Source: Luteibacter jiangsuensis (GTDB taxonomy: Bacteria; Pseudomonadota; Gammaproteobacteria; Xanthomonadales; Rhodanobacteraceae). From it: 64,000 bases of DNA. Position 1 is the stretch's first letter. Each line of letters starts with the position of its first letter. This document shows, in pieces, positions 29,674 through 39,303 of this stretch. The position numbers were made by a program, and so were the translations under genes. Location: positions 682,001-746,000 of the forward strand of contig NZ_JAUSSK010000001.1 in the NCBI RefSeq assembly GCF_030812295.1, given 5' to 3'. The notes under the pieces were generated by a model. The model had not been told where the DNA came from, searched no databases, and worked only from the letters and a program-made list of their open reading frames with translations.

Positions 29674-30807
29674 ATGTACGAGATCCGCTTCCTCGACGGC
29701 ATCGGCGGCATCGCAGCCGCCGACTGGGACGCGCTCGTGCCCGACGGCAACCCCTTCGTCTCGCACGCTTTCCTGAGCGGCATGGAGGCCAAGGGCTGCC
29801 TGCGTGAGGACTACGGCTGGCGTCCGTACCATCTGGGCATCTTCGAACACGACCGGCTCATGGCCGCCGCGCCCACCTACCTCAAGGGCAACTCGCATGG
29901 CGAGTTCGTCTTCGACTGGAGCTGGGCCTCGGCGTGGGAGCGCGCCGGCGGAAACTACTACCCGAAGCTGCTCGTCGCCTCGCCCTACTCGCCTGTACCC
30001 GGGCCGCGCCTGCTCGTGCGCGATGGCCTGGACGCCGAGGTGTTGCGCAACCAGCTCACCGCCGCGCTGGTGGACGAGGCCGATCGTCTCGGACTCTCGT
30101 CGATCCATGCCAACTTCCTCGCCGATGCCGACCTCGACGCGTTCGACGACCGCTGGCTCGCGCGCGCCGATTACCAGTTTCACTGGCACAACCGTGGCTA
30201 CGCCGGTTTCGACGATTTCCTCGGCGCGCTGACCTCCAAGAAACGCAAGAACATACGCCAGGAACGCGCGCACGCGCGCGCGGCGGGGCTCACCCTGGAA
30301 ATGCGTGGCGGCGACGAGCTCAGCGATGCGGAGTGGCGGCAGATCCACGCGCTCTACGAACTCACCTTCGACATGAAGGGCAACCATGCCGCACTCACCG
30401 CGCGGTTCTTCCAATACCTGGGCCGCACCCTCGGTTCCAATGTGCAGGTGGCGCTCGCGCGCGACACGCACGACATCGTCGCCATGGCGCTGTTCCTGCG
30501 TGGCGGCGATGCGCTTTACGGGCGCTATTGGGGCGCCAGCGTCGAGGTATCCGGCCTGCATTTCGAACTCTGTTACTACCGCGGCATCGACTACGCCATC
30601 CGCCACGGCATCGAACGTTTCGAGCCCGGTGCACAGGGCGAGCACAAGCTCGCGCGCGGATTCCTGCCCACGCTCACGCACTCGCGCCACTACATCGCCC
30701 ATGAAGGCTTCCGCCGCGCGGTCGCCGACGCGCTGGCACACGAAGCCAGCCATCGTGAAGCGTATCGCGAGGAACTGATGGCGCATTCGCCCTACGCCGC
30801 CCGATGA
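29674..30807 (+). CDS. GNAT/FemAB-like acyltransferase (DUF482 family)
   Basis: This 377-residue protein belongs to the DUF482 group (often annotated as peptidogalycan biosynthesis or GNAT-fold protein). Recognisable parts are the N-terminal WDALVPDGNPFVSHAFLSGMEA, the SWASAWERAGGNYYPKLLVA segment, a basic KKRKNIRQERA helix, and the C-terminal GALYGRYWGAS-like block (ALYGRYWGAS, LHFELCYYRGIDYAI, GAQGEHKLARGF). These proteins have two GNAT-like halves and are thought to act on amino-acyl or acyl groups, but the substrate is not established. The gene overlaps aat by four bases, so the two are translated together. Confidence 0.88.
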   Translation: MYEIRFLDGIGGIAAADWDALVPDGNPFVSHAFLSGMEAKGCLREDYGWRPYHLGIFEHDRLMAAAPTYLKGNSHGEFVFDWSWASAWERAGGNYYPKLLVASPYSPVPGPRLLVRDGLDAEVLRNQLTAALVDEADRLGLSSIHANFLADADLDAFDDRWLARADYQFHWHNRGYAGFDDFLGALTSKKRKNIRQERAHARAAGLTLEMRGGDELSDAEWRQIHALYELTFDMKGNHAALTARFFQYLGRTLGSNVQVALARDTHDIVAMALFLRGGDALYGRYWGASVEVSGLHFELCYYRGIDYAIRHGIERFEPGAQGEHKLARGFLPTLTHSRHYIAHEGFRRAVADALAHEASHREAYREELMAHSPYAAR

Positions 30808-31514
30808 TCCAGCTGCCGCAACTGCACCGCACGCGCCTGGGGCTGTTTCCGGATCCGGAAAGCGCGCTGACCGATCCGAACGGCCTGCTGGCCTGGGGCG
30901 GCGACCTATCGCCCGATCGGCTTCTCGCGGCATACAGCCAGGGCATCTTCCCCTGGTTCAACGCCGATGAGCCGATCCTGTGGTGGTCACCCGATCCGCG
31001 CTGCGTGTTCCGCACCGATGCCGTGCATGTCAGCCGCAGCCTGCGCAAGCAGCTGCGCCGATCCAACTGGCGCGTCACCGCCGATACCTCGTTCAGCCGG
31101 GTGATGCACGCCTGCGCGGCACCGCGCGATGGCCAGCCCGGTACCTGGATCGGCGACGACATGATCGCCGCCTACGAGGAACTGCACCGGCGCGGGCATG
31201 CCCACAGCGTGGAGGTGTGGGATCGCGGCTCGCTGGTCGGCGGCATTTACGGGGTGGCGGTGGGCCGGCTGTTCTGCGGCGAGTCGATGTTCAGCGCACG
31301 TACCGGCGGGTCGAAGGTGGCCCTGGCCGCGCTATGCAAGCTGCTGCATGGCTGGGGCTTTCCGCTGCTGGACGCGCAGGTCACCAACGACCACCTGCTG
31401 AGCATGGGCGCGATCGAGATCCCCCGGCGCGAGTTCGTGGTGCAGGCGCGGATGCTGTCGGCGTTGCCGGGCGTTCCCGGACCGTGGATAAAGCAGCCCG
31501 TCGCCCTGCCCTGA
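30804..31514 (+). CDS. aat: Leucyl/phenylalanyl-tRNA--protein transferase
   Basis: The 236-residue Aat adds Leu or Phe to proteins with N-terminal Arg or Lys and thus marks them for ClpAP degradation through the N-degron pathway. The family motifs are GLLAWGGDLSPDRLLAAYSQGIFPWF, WWSPDPRCVF, HSVEVWDRGSLVGGIYGVAVGRLFCGESMFS and LLDAQVTNDHLLSMGA. Length is normal. It overlaps the preceding gene by four bases. Repeat-rich intergenic DNA follows. Confidence 0.97.
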   Translation: MIQLPQLHRTRLGLFPDPESALTDPNGLLAWGGDLSPDRLLAAYSQGIFPWFNADEPILWWSPDPRCVFRTDAVHVSRSLRKQLRRSNWRVTADTSFSRVMHACAAPRDGQPGTWIGDDMIAAYEELHRRGHAHSVEVWDRGSLVGGIYGVAVGRLFCGESMFSARTGGSKVALAALCKLLHGWGFPLLDAQVTNDHLLSMGAIEIPRREFVVQARMLSALPGVPGPWIKQPVALP

Positions 31515-31628
31515 AGAGCATCGCCGACAAGGTCGGCTCCCACCAGAGCGGGATAGCGGCTGACTGGCAATGGCTGTGAAGCTTGGTGGGAGCCGACCCT
31601 GTGGCGATGGGTGCTTGCCCCAACAAGC

Positions 31629-31749
31629 CACAGCGGGAGCCGCTTCACCGTGAGAGCCGCTTCACTGTGGGAGCCCCTTTCACTGTGGGAGCCCCTTTAC
31701 TGTGGGAGCTCCTTTACTGTGGGAGCTCCTTTACTGTGGGAGCCGCTTC
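31629..31749. repeat. Tandem array of seven 17-18 base units derived from a REP-like element
   Basis: Units of the form ACTGTGGGAGCCCCTTT are repeated seven times with drift (31629-31645, 31646-31662, 31663-31680, 31681-31698, 31699-31715, 31716-31732, and the last from 31733). The last runs into AGCCGCTTCAGCGGCGATGG, a complete REP-like half. The array looks like local amplification of one arm. Confidence 0.85.
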
Positions 31750-31816
31750 AGCGGCGATGGGTGCTTGCCTTAACCTGGCCCGCTGCCGCGGTATCGCCGC
31801 TGAAGCGGCTCCCACA

Positions 31817-31846
31817 GACTGGCTGACTGGCTGACTGGCTGACTGG
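31817..31846. repeat. Octamer tandem repeat
   Basis: GACTGGCT is repeated three times and followed by GACTGG, giving 3.75 copies immediately after an inverted REP-like arm. Confidence 0.9.
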
Positions 31847-31887
31847 TAAGCAGGTAGTCAGGTAGCCAGCAGGCGAGAAGCGCGAAA

Positions 31888-33312
31888 TCACCTCGCGCGG
31901 TGCCCACTCATCTCCGCCCCGGCATTCTTCGGCAGCAACGCACACACCGGCGCGGCCACCAGCGACACGAAGGTCACCACCAGGAAGGCCACGCTGAAGT
32001 CCGGCAGTTGCGCGTCCTCCCGCCCATGCCACGCCACCGAGGCATGCAGCGCCGCCGATGCCACGCAGATGCCCAGCGACAGCATCAATTGCTGGAACGT
32101 CGTATAGAAACTCGTGGCGCTGGAGAAGCGCTCGCTCGGCACGTCCGCATAGGCCACGGTGTTGTACGCGCTGAACTGCAACGACTGGAAAAAGCCGCTC
32201 AACAGCAGCACCGTGTAGATCGTCCATAGCGGCCAATCCGGCCGGAAGGCCGCGCACAACGCGACACACAGCATCGACAGCACGCCGTTCCACACCAGCG
32301 TGCTGCGGAAGCCCCACATGCGCAGCACGGGTGCCGCCGTCGCCTTCATCAACATCGCGCCCAGCGCCGATACGAAGGTGACCACGCCGCTATGCGCCGC
32401 CGAAAGACCGAAGCCCAGCTGCATCATCAAGGGCAACAGGAATGGCACCGAACCGGCGGTGATACGCGTGAGCGACCCCGCCACCACGGATAACCGGAAC
32501 GTGGTGAAGCGCATCAGCGAGAGGTCGAGGATCGGATGCTCCACGCGACGCGAATGCCACACGTAGAGCGTCCCGACCAGCAGGCCACCGGCGATCAGGC
32601 CGGTCGACCCGTAGAACGAGGTCGCGCCATGGCTGACCATTTCAAGCCCGAACACCAGGCACGACAGCGACACACCCGACAGCACGAAGCCGAGCCGGTC
32701 GAAGCGGACCTTGTCAGGCAGGCGCACGTCGGGAATGTATTTCGTGGCCAGCCACATGCCGGCGATGCCGATGGGCACGTTGATGTAGAAGATCCAGCGC
32801 CACGACGCCCAGGTGACGATGAAGCCACCCAACGGCGGCCCCACCACCGGTCCGATCAGCGCGGGCACCAGCAGCCATGACATCGCGGAGACCAGTTCGG
32901 ACTTCGGCACGGAACGAAGCAGCACCAGGCGACCCACGGGCACCATCATGGCGCCGCCGATGCCTTGCAGCAGGCGCGAGAGCACCAGCAGTGTCAGGTT
33001 GCCCGATACCCCGCAGAGGATGGAGCCGAGGGTGAACAAGGCGATGGCCGTGCGGAAGACGTTGCGCGAACCGTAGCGGTCGGCGATCGCGCCGCTGGCC
33101 GGGATGAACACCGCGAGGCTGAGCATGTACGAGGTGAGCGCCACGCTCATGTGCAGCGGCGAGACCTCGAACGATTCCGCCATCGCCGGCAAGGCCGTGG
33201 CGAGGATCGTGCCGTCCAGTTGCTCCATGAACATCGCGCTGGCGATGATCAGGGCCACGGTGCGGAAGCCTGGGGCGGAAGTCATCCGGGGAACGGCGGC
33301 GAGGGAGCGCAT
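31888..33312 (-). CDS. MFS multidrug exporter, DHA2 (EmrB/QacA) type
   Basis: The 474-residue polytopic protein is a drug:proton antiporter-type exporter with about 14 membrane helices. The first helices carry the DHA2 signature MEQLDGTILATALPAMAESF, followed by the MFS loop motif SGAIADRYGSRNVFR and an LLQGIGGAMMVPVGRLVLLR segment; the C-terminus ends near LLPKNAGAEMS. Substrates cannot be read. The start is ATG 33312, 19 bases after the pseudouridine synthase stop; ATG 33285 would shorten it by nine residues. No dedicated regulator or EmrA-type partner is adjacent. Confidence 0.9.
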   Translation of the reverse strand: MRSLAAVPRMTSAPGFRTVALIIASAMFMEQLDGTILATALPAMAESFEVSPLHMSVALTSYMLSLAVFIPASGAIADRYGSRNVFRTAIALFTLGSILCGVSGNLTLLVLSRLLQGIGGAMMVPVGRLVLLRSVPKSELVSAMSWLLVPALIGPVVGPPLGGFIVTWASWRWIFYINVPIGIAGMWLATKYIPDVRLPDKVRFDRLGFVLSGVSLSCLVFGLEMVSHGATSFYGSTGLIAGGLLVGTLYVWHSRRVEHPILDLSLMRFTTFRLSVVAGSLTRITAGSVPFLLPLMMQLGFGLSAAHSGVVTFVSALGAMLMKATAAPVLRMWGFRSTLVWNGVLSMLCVALCAAFRPDWPLWTIYTVLLLSGFFQSLQFSAYNTVAYADVPSERFSSATSFYTTFQQLMLSLGICVASAALHASVAWHGREDAQLPDFSVAFLVVTFVSLVAAPVCALLPKNAGAEMSGHRAR

Positions 33313-33330
33313 AGTTTGCGCCCGCAACCT

Positions 33331-34206
33331 TCAAAGGTCGAGATGCCGCTCGCTGCGGAAGACACGCTCCGTGCCGGTCAGAGGGTCGACGAAGCGGAGT
33401 TCGCGGGCCAGCAGGCGCAACGGGTCCGTGAAACCGGCGGCCTCCTCGCGCAACACCGGATAAAGCGGATCGCCCGCGATGGGCGCGCCCAGTGCGGCCA
33501 TGTGCACGCGCAACTGGTGCTTGCGCCCAGTCACCGGTTGCAAGCGATACAACCAGTGCTGCGCACCGCGTTCGATCACGTCGATGCGGGTGCGCGCGTT
33601 CGCCGCGCCCTCCACTTCCCGCATGCGGAAGAACGGCTCGCCCGGTTCGAGGCGGCTTTCGTGGACGAAGGGAAAGTCGTCTTCCGTGCGGCCAGGCATC
33701 GGCGCGGCGACGGCTTCATAGGTTTTCTCGATGGCGCGGTCGCGGAACAGGCGCGTATAGCCATCCCGGCTGGACGGCCGGGCCGAGAACACCACCAGGC
33801 CCGCCGTGGCCCGGTCGAGGCGGTGCAAGGCGACAAGGTCGGGGTTGTCGAGGCGGCGCACCAGGCGGACAGACAAGGTTTCCTCCACGTAGCGTCCCGC
33901 CGGCATCACCGGCAGGAAATGCGGTTTGTCCACGACCACGAGGTCGTCATCGATGTGGAGAATGGTCTCCTCGAAGGGAATGCGGGGTTCGTCAGGCACT
34001 TCCCGGCGATAGGTGACGACAGCGCCGGGACGGTACGGCGCCAGTCGATGCACCTCGACGCCATCCGCCGTGACGGCACCGCGCTCCATGCGCTCGATCC
34101 AGGCCTCGCGGTCGACGGCGGGGAACCGCTCGCAGAGGAAGTCCACGATCGAAGCCCAGCCCCCGGGAGGGAGGACGATGCGGCTGGTCGGCTGGTGCGG
34201 GTCCAT
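33331..34206 (-). CDS. RluA-family pseudouridine synthase
   Basis: This 291-residue protein converts uridine to pseudouridine in RNA. The catalytic motif is ALHRLDRATAGLVVFS, with the invariant Asp, and the family block near the C-terminus is VTGRKHQLRVHMAALGAPIAGD. An N-terminal segment (about 1-75) resembles an S4-like region. The exact target (rRNA or tRNA) is not visible. ATG 34206 is chosen because it gives the usual N-terminus; the frame is open much further upstream but overlaps the divergent HDOD gene. The gene precedes the DHA2 exporter with 18 bases between. Confidence 0.9.
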   Translation of the reverse strand: MDPHQPTSRIVLPPGGWASIVDFLCERFPAVDREAWIERMERGAVTADGVEVHRLAPYRPGAVVTYRREVPDEPRIPFEETILHIDDDLVVVDKPHFLPVMPAGRYVEETLSVRLVRRLDNPDLVALHRLDRATAGLVVFSARPSSRDGYTRLFRDRAIEKTYEAVAAPMPGRTEDDFPFVHESRLEPGEPFFRMREVEGAANARTRIDVIERGAQHWLYRLQPVTGRKHQLRVHMAALGAPIAGDPLYPVLREEAAGFTDPLRLLARELRFVDPLTGTERVFRSERHLDL

Positions 34207-34266
34207 GGGGGGATTGTAGAAGCATATACTCCGGCCATCGTCCCACCCCCAGCATCGGAGCTCCCC

Positions 34267-35310
34267 GTGATCGGCCGGTTCTTCAGGAAGTGGTTCGGCG
34301 GCGCCAGAGGGCGTGCCGCCATCGCGCAGGATCGCCCCCCTCCGTTGCAGTCCCTGCCGTCGACCACGATCGATGGCGCGGCGCCGCCCGGCGCACTCGC
34401 CGCGGACGACGTCGAAGACCGCTTCTACCGCCTCGTCTTCGCCATCGGCCCATCGCGCGATCCCGGCTTGTCGCCGGCCGAGCAGACCGTGCTGCGGCGC
34501 GTTCGCGAGACTTTCGGCGGCGAACGCTTCGACGTCGGAACCCTGCCCCGCCTGCCGGCGGTCGTGCCGCAATTGATGCGCTCGCTGCGCAACGACGATG
34601 CGGACAGCCGCACCCTGGCCGAACAGATCGCCCGGGACACGGTGCTGGTGGGCGAGATCATCCGCGTGGCCAACAGCGCGTACTTCCGCACGGCACGGCC
34701 AGTCACAAGCCTGCCCCAGGCCATCACCCTGCTCGGCCAGGATGGCTTGCGCCGCGTGGTGATGCAGATGGTGATGCGGCCCATCCTGCGCAGCGATGAC
34801 AGCGTGGCCAGCCAGCAAGCCGGCGAGAGGCTGTGGGAGCACGCCGAGCGCTGCGCCCGCGCGTGCATCTTCCTCGGCCGCGGTGCATGCGATCCGTTCG
34901 AGGCCTTCCTCGCCGGGCTGGTGAGCCAGACCGGTGCGCAGGCGATCCTGCGCGAAATCGAACGCCTGCCGGACGCGGCGTCGATCGCCTTCAGCCGCCC
35001 CTTCGTGGCGGCACTCGCGCAGCAGGTCGAGCGCCTTTCACTGCACGCCGCACGGCACTGGAACTTCCCGTTGCGCGTGGTGCAGGCCCTGGCCGAGCGG
35101 GCCGATCCCGCCGATGCGGGCGCGCGCACGCCGCTGGGTCGGGCATTGCTCGCCGCGAGCCGCGTCGCGATGCTGGACGTGCTGACCGAACATGGTGTCG
35201 CCGAGGCGGATGCCGTGCTGCTGGCGACACCGGCCCAGGGCTTCAGTCAGGATTTGCTGCTGGCGTGCCGCGACGAACTTCGCAGCGCGACGACGCCCGC
35301 GGAGGCCTGA
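34267..35310 (+). CDS. HDOD-domain protein
   Basis: The 347-residue cytoplasmic protein has an HDOD domain (residues about 95-290), a degenerate HD-type phosphohydrolase fold found in signalling proteins. Recognisable parts are TLPRLPAVVPQLMRSLRNDD, LAEQIARDTVLVGEIIRVANSAYF and LPQAITLLGQDGLRRVVMQM, then an AERCARACIFLGRG helix. The His-Asp catalytic pair of true HD enzymes is not evident. An N-terminal basic segment (MIGRFFRKWFGGARGR) precedes it. The start is GTG 34267 with GGAG six bases upstream, diverging from the pseudouridine synthase. A c-di-GMP or stress-signalling role is possible for the family but not shown here. Confidence 0.88.
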   Translation: MIGRFFRKWFGGARGRAAIAQDRPPPLQSLPSTTIDGAAPPGALAADDVEDRFYRLVFAIGPSRDPGLSPAEQTVLRRVRETFGGERFDVGTLPRLPAVVPQLMRSLRNDDADSRTLAEQIARDTVLVGEIIRVANSAYFRTARPVTSLPQAITLLGQDGLRRVVMQMVMRPILRSDDSVASQQAGERLWEHAERCARACIFLGRGACDPFEAFLAGLVSQTGAQAILREIERLPDAASIAFSRPFVAALAQQVERLSLHAARHWNFPLRVVQALAERADPADAGARTPLGRALLAASRVAMLDVLTEHGVAEADAVLLATPAQGFSQDLLLACRDELRSATTPAEA

Positions 35311-35324
35311 CCGCCCGGTCAATC

Positions 35325-35858
35325 CTAGCGCCGGACCCCGGTGGCCAGGACATCCGCCCAGAGCTGATCGGCAAGCTGGGTCGAGGCCCCATCGATCAGC
35401 TTCGGCACCAGTACGTCCAGACGCGGTGCGGCCGGATCGACCGGCAGCGACTGGTGGATGCGGTAACCCTTCGCTGACACGAGTCCGCGCGCCACGATGC
35501 GGCAGCTCGCCGACATCTCGAGGTTCGCCACCGGCGGCTCGGCGTCCTTCGCCACCGAAACGGCAAGCTCCAGCCCGCGGCAATGGATGATCAGGTCGGT
35601 GATGTAGTTCGGCTGCAACGCCGTGCGCAGACGCGCCTGCACGGCGGAGGCGATATCGGGCGTCACTTGCACCTTCGCCGCCGAATCCAGGCCGGTCACC
35701 GTCACCACGGTCTCGCCACGGTTATCCACCGTCAACCAGGGCGAGGCCGGGCTGGCGGAAACCAGCCGGCTCATGTCGCTCTGGATCATCGTCTTGCCGC
35801 CACAACCGGACAGCACCAGGACCGCGGCCACGGCCAGTACGTACTTGATCACCTTCAT
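35325..35858 (-). CDS. Putative lipoprotein of unknown function
   Basis: The 177-residue product has a lipoprotein signal (MKVIKYVLAVAAVLVLSGC) with lipobox LSGC, so the cysteine at residue 19 would be lipidated. The mature part is a beta-rich domain without a motif I recognise; the one further sign is the C-terminal LADQLWADVLATG helix. ATG 35858 is chosen because it gives a proper signal peptide and has GGGGA just upstream; the frame extends to 35882. It is convergent with the HDOD gene, 14 bases apart, and diverges from the Mrr-like gene. Confidence 0.8.
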   Translation of the reverse strand: MKVIKYVLAVAAVLVLSGCGGKTMIQSDMSRLVSASPASPWLTVDNRGETVVTVTGLDSAAKVQVTPDIASAVQARLRTALQPNYITDLIIHCRGLELAVSVAKDAEPPVANLEMSASCRIVARGLVSAKGYRIHQSLPVDPAAPRLDVLVPKLIDGASTQLADQLWADVLATGVRR

Positions 35859-36013
35859 TCCCCAGAATCCCCCATCGGACAACCTCCCAATGTACCGGCA
35901 GCGCCGGGGGGCGGCAACATCGTCACGAATGTGAAGGCGTGTGAAACGCCGTCACGATCGGCGCGCGCAGCGGTTATCATGCGATTTCACCCTTGGCAGG
36001 GACATGATGATCG

Positions 36014-36850
36014 ATGTTTTCGGCGCGACAGACTCCGGCCACGGGCACGGATGCCCTCGCTCGCTTGGGCTGGCATGATTTCGAGCATCTGCTCGCCGAG
36101 CACTACCGTGACCAGGGTTGGCGGGTGGAATACCACGCGCCGCCGGCGTCGCTGAAGCACCTGGGCAGCAGCCTCGACCTGCGCCTTCATCGCGGCAACG
36201 AGACGGTGATCGTCCAGTGCAAACACTGGGACACCGTGGAAGTGCAGCTGGCGGAAGTGAACGAACTGCTCAGCACGATGCTCAACGAGGCGGCCACGCG
36301 CTGCGTGTTGGTGACCCGTGGACGCTTCAGTGCCGAGGCGCGCGCCGTGCCTCGGCGCCAGCCGCGCCTGCAACTCGTCGATGGCGATGTATTGCGGGTG
36401 ATGTTGAAACTGCCTGGTCACCTCGATACCTCGGCCCCAAGCATGGCGTTGCCCAGCGTGGCCGCGCGCAAGGGGGCGTCCGCGGGTCGCGCATCCGGCG
36501 AGCCCAACGCCAGGTTGCTTCCCATACTTCTTTTCGTGGTGATCGCCGCGCTGCTCGCGATCTTCGTGTGGCGGATGATGACACCTCGCCATGACGCCGC
36601 CATGTCTTCGGCGCCGACGGATGAAGCGGCCGCGGCGACACCTCCGCCGCCCGTGCAAGCGATATCTCCCCCGGTACAGCCGGCTCCCCCGGTCGCACCC
36701 GCCGAAGCACCGTTGTCGCGCGAGCTGGCCGAACGTGAGCGCCTGCGCGAAGCGGCATCGTCGGGCTCGACGCGCGATGCGCACCGCCAGGCCGACGACG
36801 CCATCAAGGTCATGGAACGCAACACGCGCGAGGTCGGTAACGCGGATTGA
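36014..36850 (+). CDS. Membrane-anchored protein with Mrr-like restriction endonuclease domain
   Basis: This 278-residue protein starts with a domain of about 120 residues that fits the Mrr-type PD-(D/E)XK nuclease fold (LGWHDFEHLLAEHYRDQGWRVEY, then SLDLRLHRGNETVIVQCKHW with the D and Q-x-K elements, then RCVLVTRGRFSAEAR). A single membrane helix follows (LLPILLFVVIAALLAIFVW, about residue 180), then a Pro/Ala-rich tail and a charged helix. Proteins of this layout occur widely in proteobacteria and are annotated only as restriction-endonuclease-like. The role of the membrane anchor is unknown. The start ATG 36014 has no strong ribosome site. Confidence 0.82.
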   Translation: MFSARQTPATGTDALARLGWHDFEHLLAEHYRDQGWRVEYHAPPASLKHLGSSLDLRLHRGNETVIVQCKHWDTVEVQLAEVNELLSTMLNEAATRCVLVTRGRFSAEARAVPRRQPRLQLVDGDVLRVMLKLPGHLDTSAPSMALPSVAARKGASAGRASGEPNARLLPILLFVVIAALLAIFVWRMMTPRHDAAMSSAPTDEAAAATPPPPVQAISPPVQPAPPVAPAEAPLSRELAERERLREAASSGSTRDAHRQADDAIKVMERNTREVGNAD

Positions 36851-36936
36851 GCGCACAAACGGCGCTGCGTTCTTTCACGCTGACGAAATCCCGTCCAGTC
36901 TAAGCTGAAGCGAGACCCCGTCGCCTGGAAGCACCC

Positions 36937-39303
36937 ATGACCGAGACGCTCTCGCCCGACCTCCTGCGCCGCATGCATGCCTACTGGCGTGCCGCCAACT
37001 ACCTGTCCGTCGGCCAGATCTACCTCCGCGACAATCCCCTGCTCGAGAAGCCGCTGGGCAAGGAGCACATCAAGCATCGCCTGCTCGGCCACTGGGGCAC
37101 GACCACCGGCCTCAACTTCATCTATACCCACCTGAATCGCGCGATCGTCGAGCGCGACCTCGACATGATCTACGTGATCGGGCCAGGCCACGGCGGACCC
37201 GGTCTCGTCGCCCATACCTACCTGGAAGGCTCCTACACCGAGGTGTATCCGCATATCGAGCGCAGCGCGGCGGGCATGCGCGAACTGTTCCGGCAGTTCT
37301 CCTGGCCTTACGGCATACCCAGCCATGTCGCCCCGGAAACGCCGGGCTCGATCCACGAAGGCGGTGAATTGGGTTATTCGCTCTCGCACGCGTTCGGCGC
37401 GGCCTTCGATAATCCCGACCTCGTCGTGACCTGCATCGTCGGCGACGGCGAAGCAGAAACCGGCGCGCTGGCCACGAGCTGGCATTCCAACAAGTTCCTC
37501 AACCCGGCGCGCGACGGCGCCGTGCTGCCCATCCTCCACCTCAACGGCTTCAAGATCGCCAATCCGACGGTGCTGGCGCGCATCGAGCCGGAGGAGTTGC
37601 GTGACCTCATGCGCGGCTACGGCTATGAACCGCACTTCGTCGAAGGGCACGAGTTCGAGCCCATGCACCAGGCCTTCGCCACGGCGCTGGATCATTGCCT
37701 CGACGAGATCCGTCGCATCCAGGACGAAGCGCGCGCGGGCGGTGCGGAAACCGCGAAGCGGCCGCGCTGGCCGATGATCGTCCTGCGCAGCCCGAAGGGC
37801 TGGACGGGCCCCAAGGAAGTGGATGGCAAGCCGGTGGAAGGCACCTGGCGCGCGCACCAGGTGCCGATCGCCAAGTTCGACACCGAGGACCACGTCCGCC
37901 TCCTCGAGGACTGGATGAAGAGCTACCGGCCCGAGGAACTGTTCGACGAGCGCGGGCGCTTCCGCGAAGAGTTCGCTTCGCTGGCGCCGACCGGCCGGCG
38001 CCGCATGGGCATGAACCCGCATGCCAACGGAGGCTTGTTGCTGAAACCCCTGCACATGCCGCACTTCCGCGATTTCGCCGAGCAGGTGAAGACCCCCGGC
38101 GACCACAAGGCCGAAGCCACGCGCGTGCTCGGCAGGTTCCTGCGCGAGGTGATGCGTCAGAACATGCAGACCTTCCGTCTGTTCGGCCCGGACGAATCCG
38201 CATCGAACCGGCTGGAGGCCGTCTACGAGGCCAGCGGCAAGACGTGGATGGCCGACATCGAGGCGGTGGACGAGAACCTCTCGCCGGCCGGACGTGTCAT
38301 GGAGGTATTGAGCGAACACCAGTGCCAGGGCTGGCTGGAGGGCTACCTGCTGACGGGACGGCACGGCTTCTTCTCGTGCTACGAGGCCTTCATCCACATC
38401 ATCGATTCGATGTTCAACCAGCATGCGAAGTGGCTGAAGGTCACCCGCACGATGGCGTGGCGGCCACCGATCGCCTCGCTCAACTACCTGCTGAGTTCGC
38501 ACGTGTGGCACCAGGACCACAACGGTTTCTCGCACCAGGACCCGGGTTTCATCGACCATGTCGCCAACAAGAAGTCCGAGATCGTGCGGATCTACCTGCC
38601 GCCGGACGCCAACTGCCTGCTCTCGGTCACCGACCATTGCCTGCGCAGCCGTCATTACGTCAACGTGATCATCGCCGGCAAGCAGCCCGACTGGCAGTGG
38701 CTGGACATGGAAAGCGCGGTGCGCCATTGCACGGCGGGCGCCGGCATATGGGAGTGGGCCGGCCGCGGTGGCGACGATCCCGACGTGGTGATGGCCTGCG
38801 CGGGCGACGCGCCGACGGTGGAGGTGCTGGCGGCGGTCATGCTGCTTCGTGAATATGTGCCTGACATTCGCATCCGCGTGGTCAACGTCGTCGACCTGAT
38901 GTCGCTGGAGACGCCCGACGAGCATCCGCACGGCATGGACGACGACCAGTTCGACGACTTGTTCACCCGCGACAAGCCGGTGATTTTCGCCTTCCATGGC
39001 TACCCCGGCATCGTGCACCGCCTGACCTATCGCCGGCACAACCACGACAACATCCACGTGCGTGGCTACAAGGAAGAAGGCACGACCACCACGGCACTGG
39101 ACATGATGGTGCTGAACAACATGGACCGTTTCCAGCTCGCGCTGGACGCGATCAACCGCATTCCGCGCCTGGAAAGCCAGCGCGAGAAGGCGGCGCAGCG
39201 TTACTGGGCGGACATCGAACGGCACAAGCTCTATGTCAGCGAACACGGCCAGGACCTGCCCGACGTGCGCGGCTGGCAGTGGAAGGCCGAGGAAACCGCA
39301 TGA
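36937..39303 (+). CDS. xfp: Xylulose-5-phosphate/fructose-6-phosphate phosphoketolase
   Basis: The 788-residue thiamine-diphosphate enzyme cleaves xylulose-5-P or fructose-6-P with phosphate to give acetyl phosphate. Recognisable parts are the N-terminal [35 protein letters not shown], the ThDP-binding [39 protein letters not shown] and the [20 protein letters not shown] block. Length matches the family. It overlaps ackA by four bases (ATGA), so the two-gene operon sends sugar phosphates to acetate and ATP: the phosphoketolase (bifid) shunt. Such a route in a proteobacterium bypasses part of glycolysis without carbon loss. Confidence 0.97.
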   Translation: MTETLSPDLLRRMHAYWRAANYLSVGQIYLRDNPLLEKPLGKEHIKHRLLGHWGTTTGLNFIYTHLNRAIVERDLDMIYVIGPGHGGPGLVAHTYLEGSYTEVYPHIERSAAGMRELFRQFSWPYGIPSHVAPETPGSIHEGGELGYSLSHAFGAAFDNPDLVVTCIVGDGEAETGALATSWHSNKFLNPARDGAVLPILHLNGFKIANPTVLARIEPEELRDLMRGYGYEPHFVEGHEFEPMHQAFATALDHCLDEIRRIQDEARAGGAETAKRPRWPMIVLRSPKGWTGPKEVDGKPVEGTWRAHQVPIAKFDTEDHVRLLEDWMKSYRPEELFDERGRFREEFASLAPTGRRRMGMNPHANGGLLLKPLHMPHFRDFAEQVKTPGDHKAEATRVLGRFLREVMRQNMQTFRLFGPDESASNRLEAVYEASGKTWMADIEAVDENLSPAGRVMEVLSEHQCQGWLEGYLLTGRHGFFSCYEAFIHIIDSMFNQHAKWLKVTRTMAWRPPIASLNYLLSSHVWHQDHNGFSHQDPGFIDHVANKKSEIVRIYLPPDANCLLSVTDHCLRSRHYVNVIIAGKQPDWQWLDMESAVRHCTAGAGIWEWAGRGGDDPDVVMACAGDAPTVEVLAAVMLLREYVPDIRIRVVNVVDLMSLETPDEHPHGMDDDQFDDLFTRDKPVIFAFHGYPGIVHRLTYRRHNHDNIHVRGYKEEGTTTTALDMMVLNNMDRFQLALDAINRIPRLESQREKAAQRYWADIERHKLYVSEHGQDLPDVRGWQWKAEETA

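Larger units (their letters stand above)
31515..31887. repeat. Repeat-filled intergenic region between aat and a DHA2 exporter gene
   Basis: This gap holds REP-like copies at 31519-31545 and 31586-31609 (facing), a seven-copy tandem half-repeat at 31629-31749, another inverted copy at 31792-31815 and an octamer tandem repeat at 31817-31846. No gene is visible in it. Confidence 0.85.

Noticed and set aside
31629-31749. CRISPR-like array
   Set aside because: The units are directly adjacent at 17-18 bases with no spacers, so it is a tandem repeat and not a CRISPR array.
36418-39246. A 942-codon minus-strand frame opposite phosphoketolase
   Set aside because: It is a shadow of the phosphoketolase gene; its Val/His-rich sequence matches no known type.
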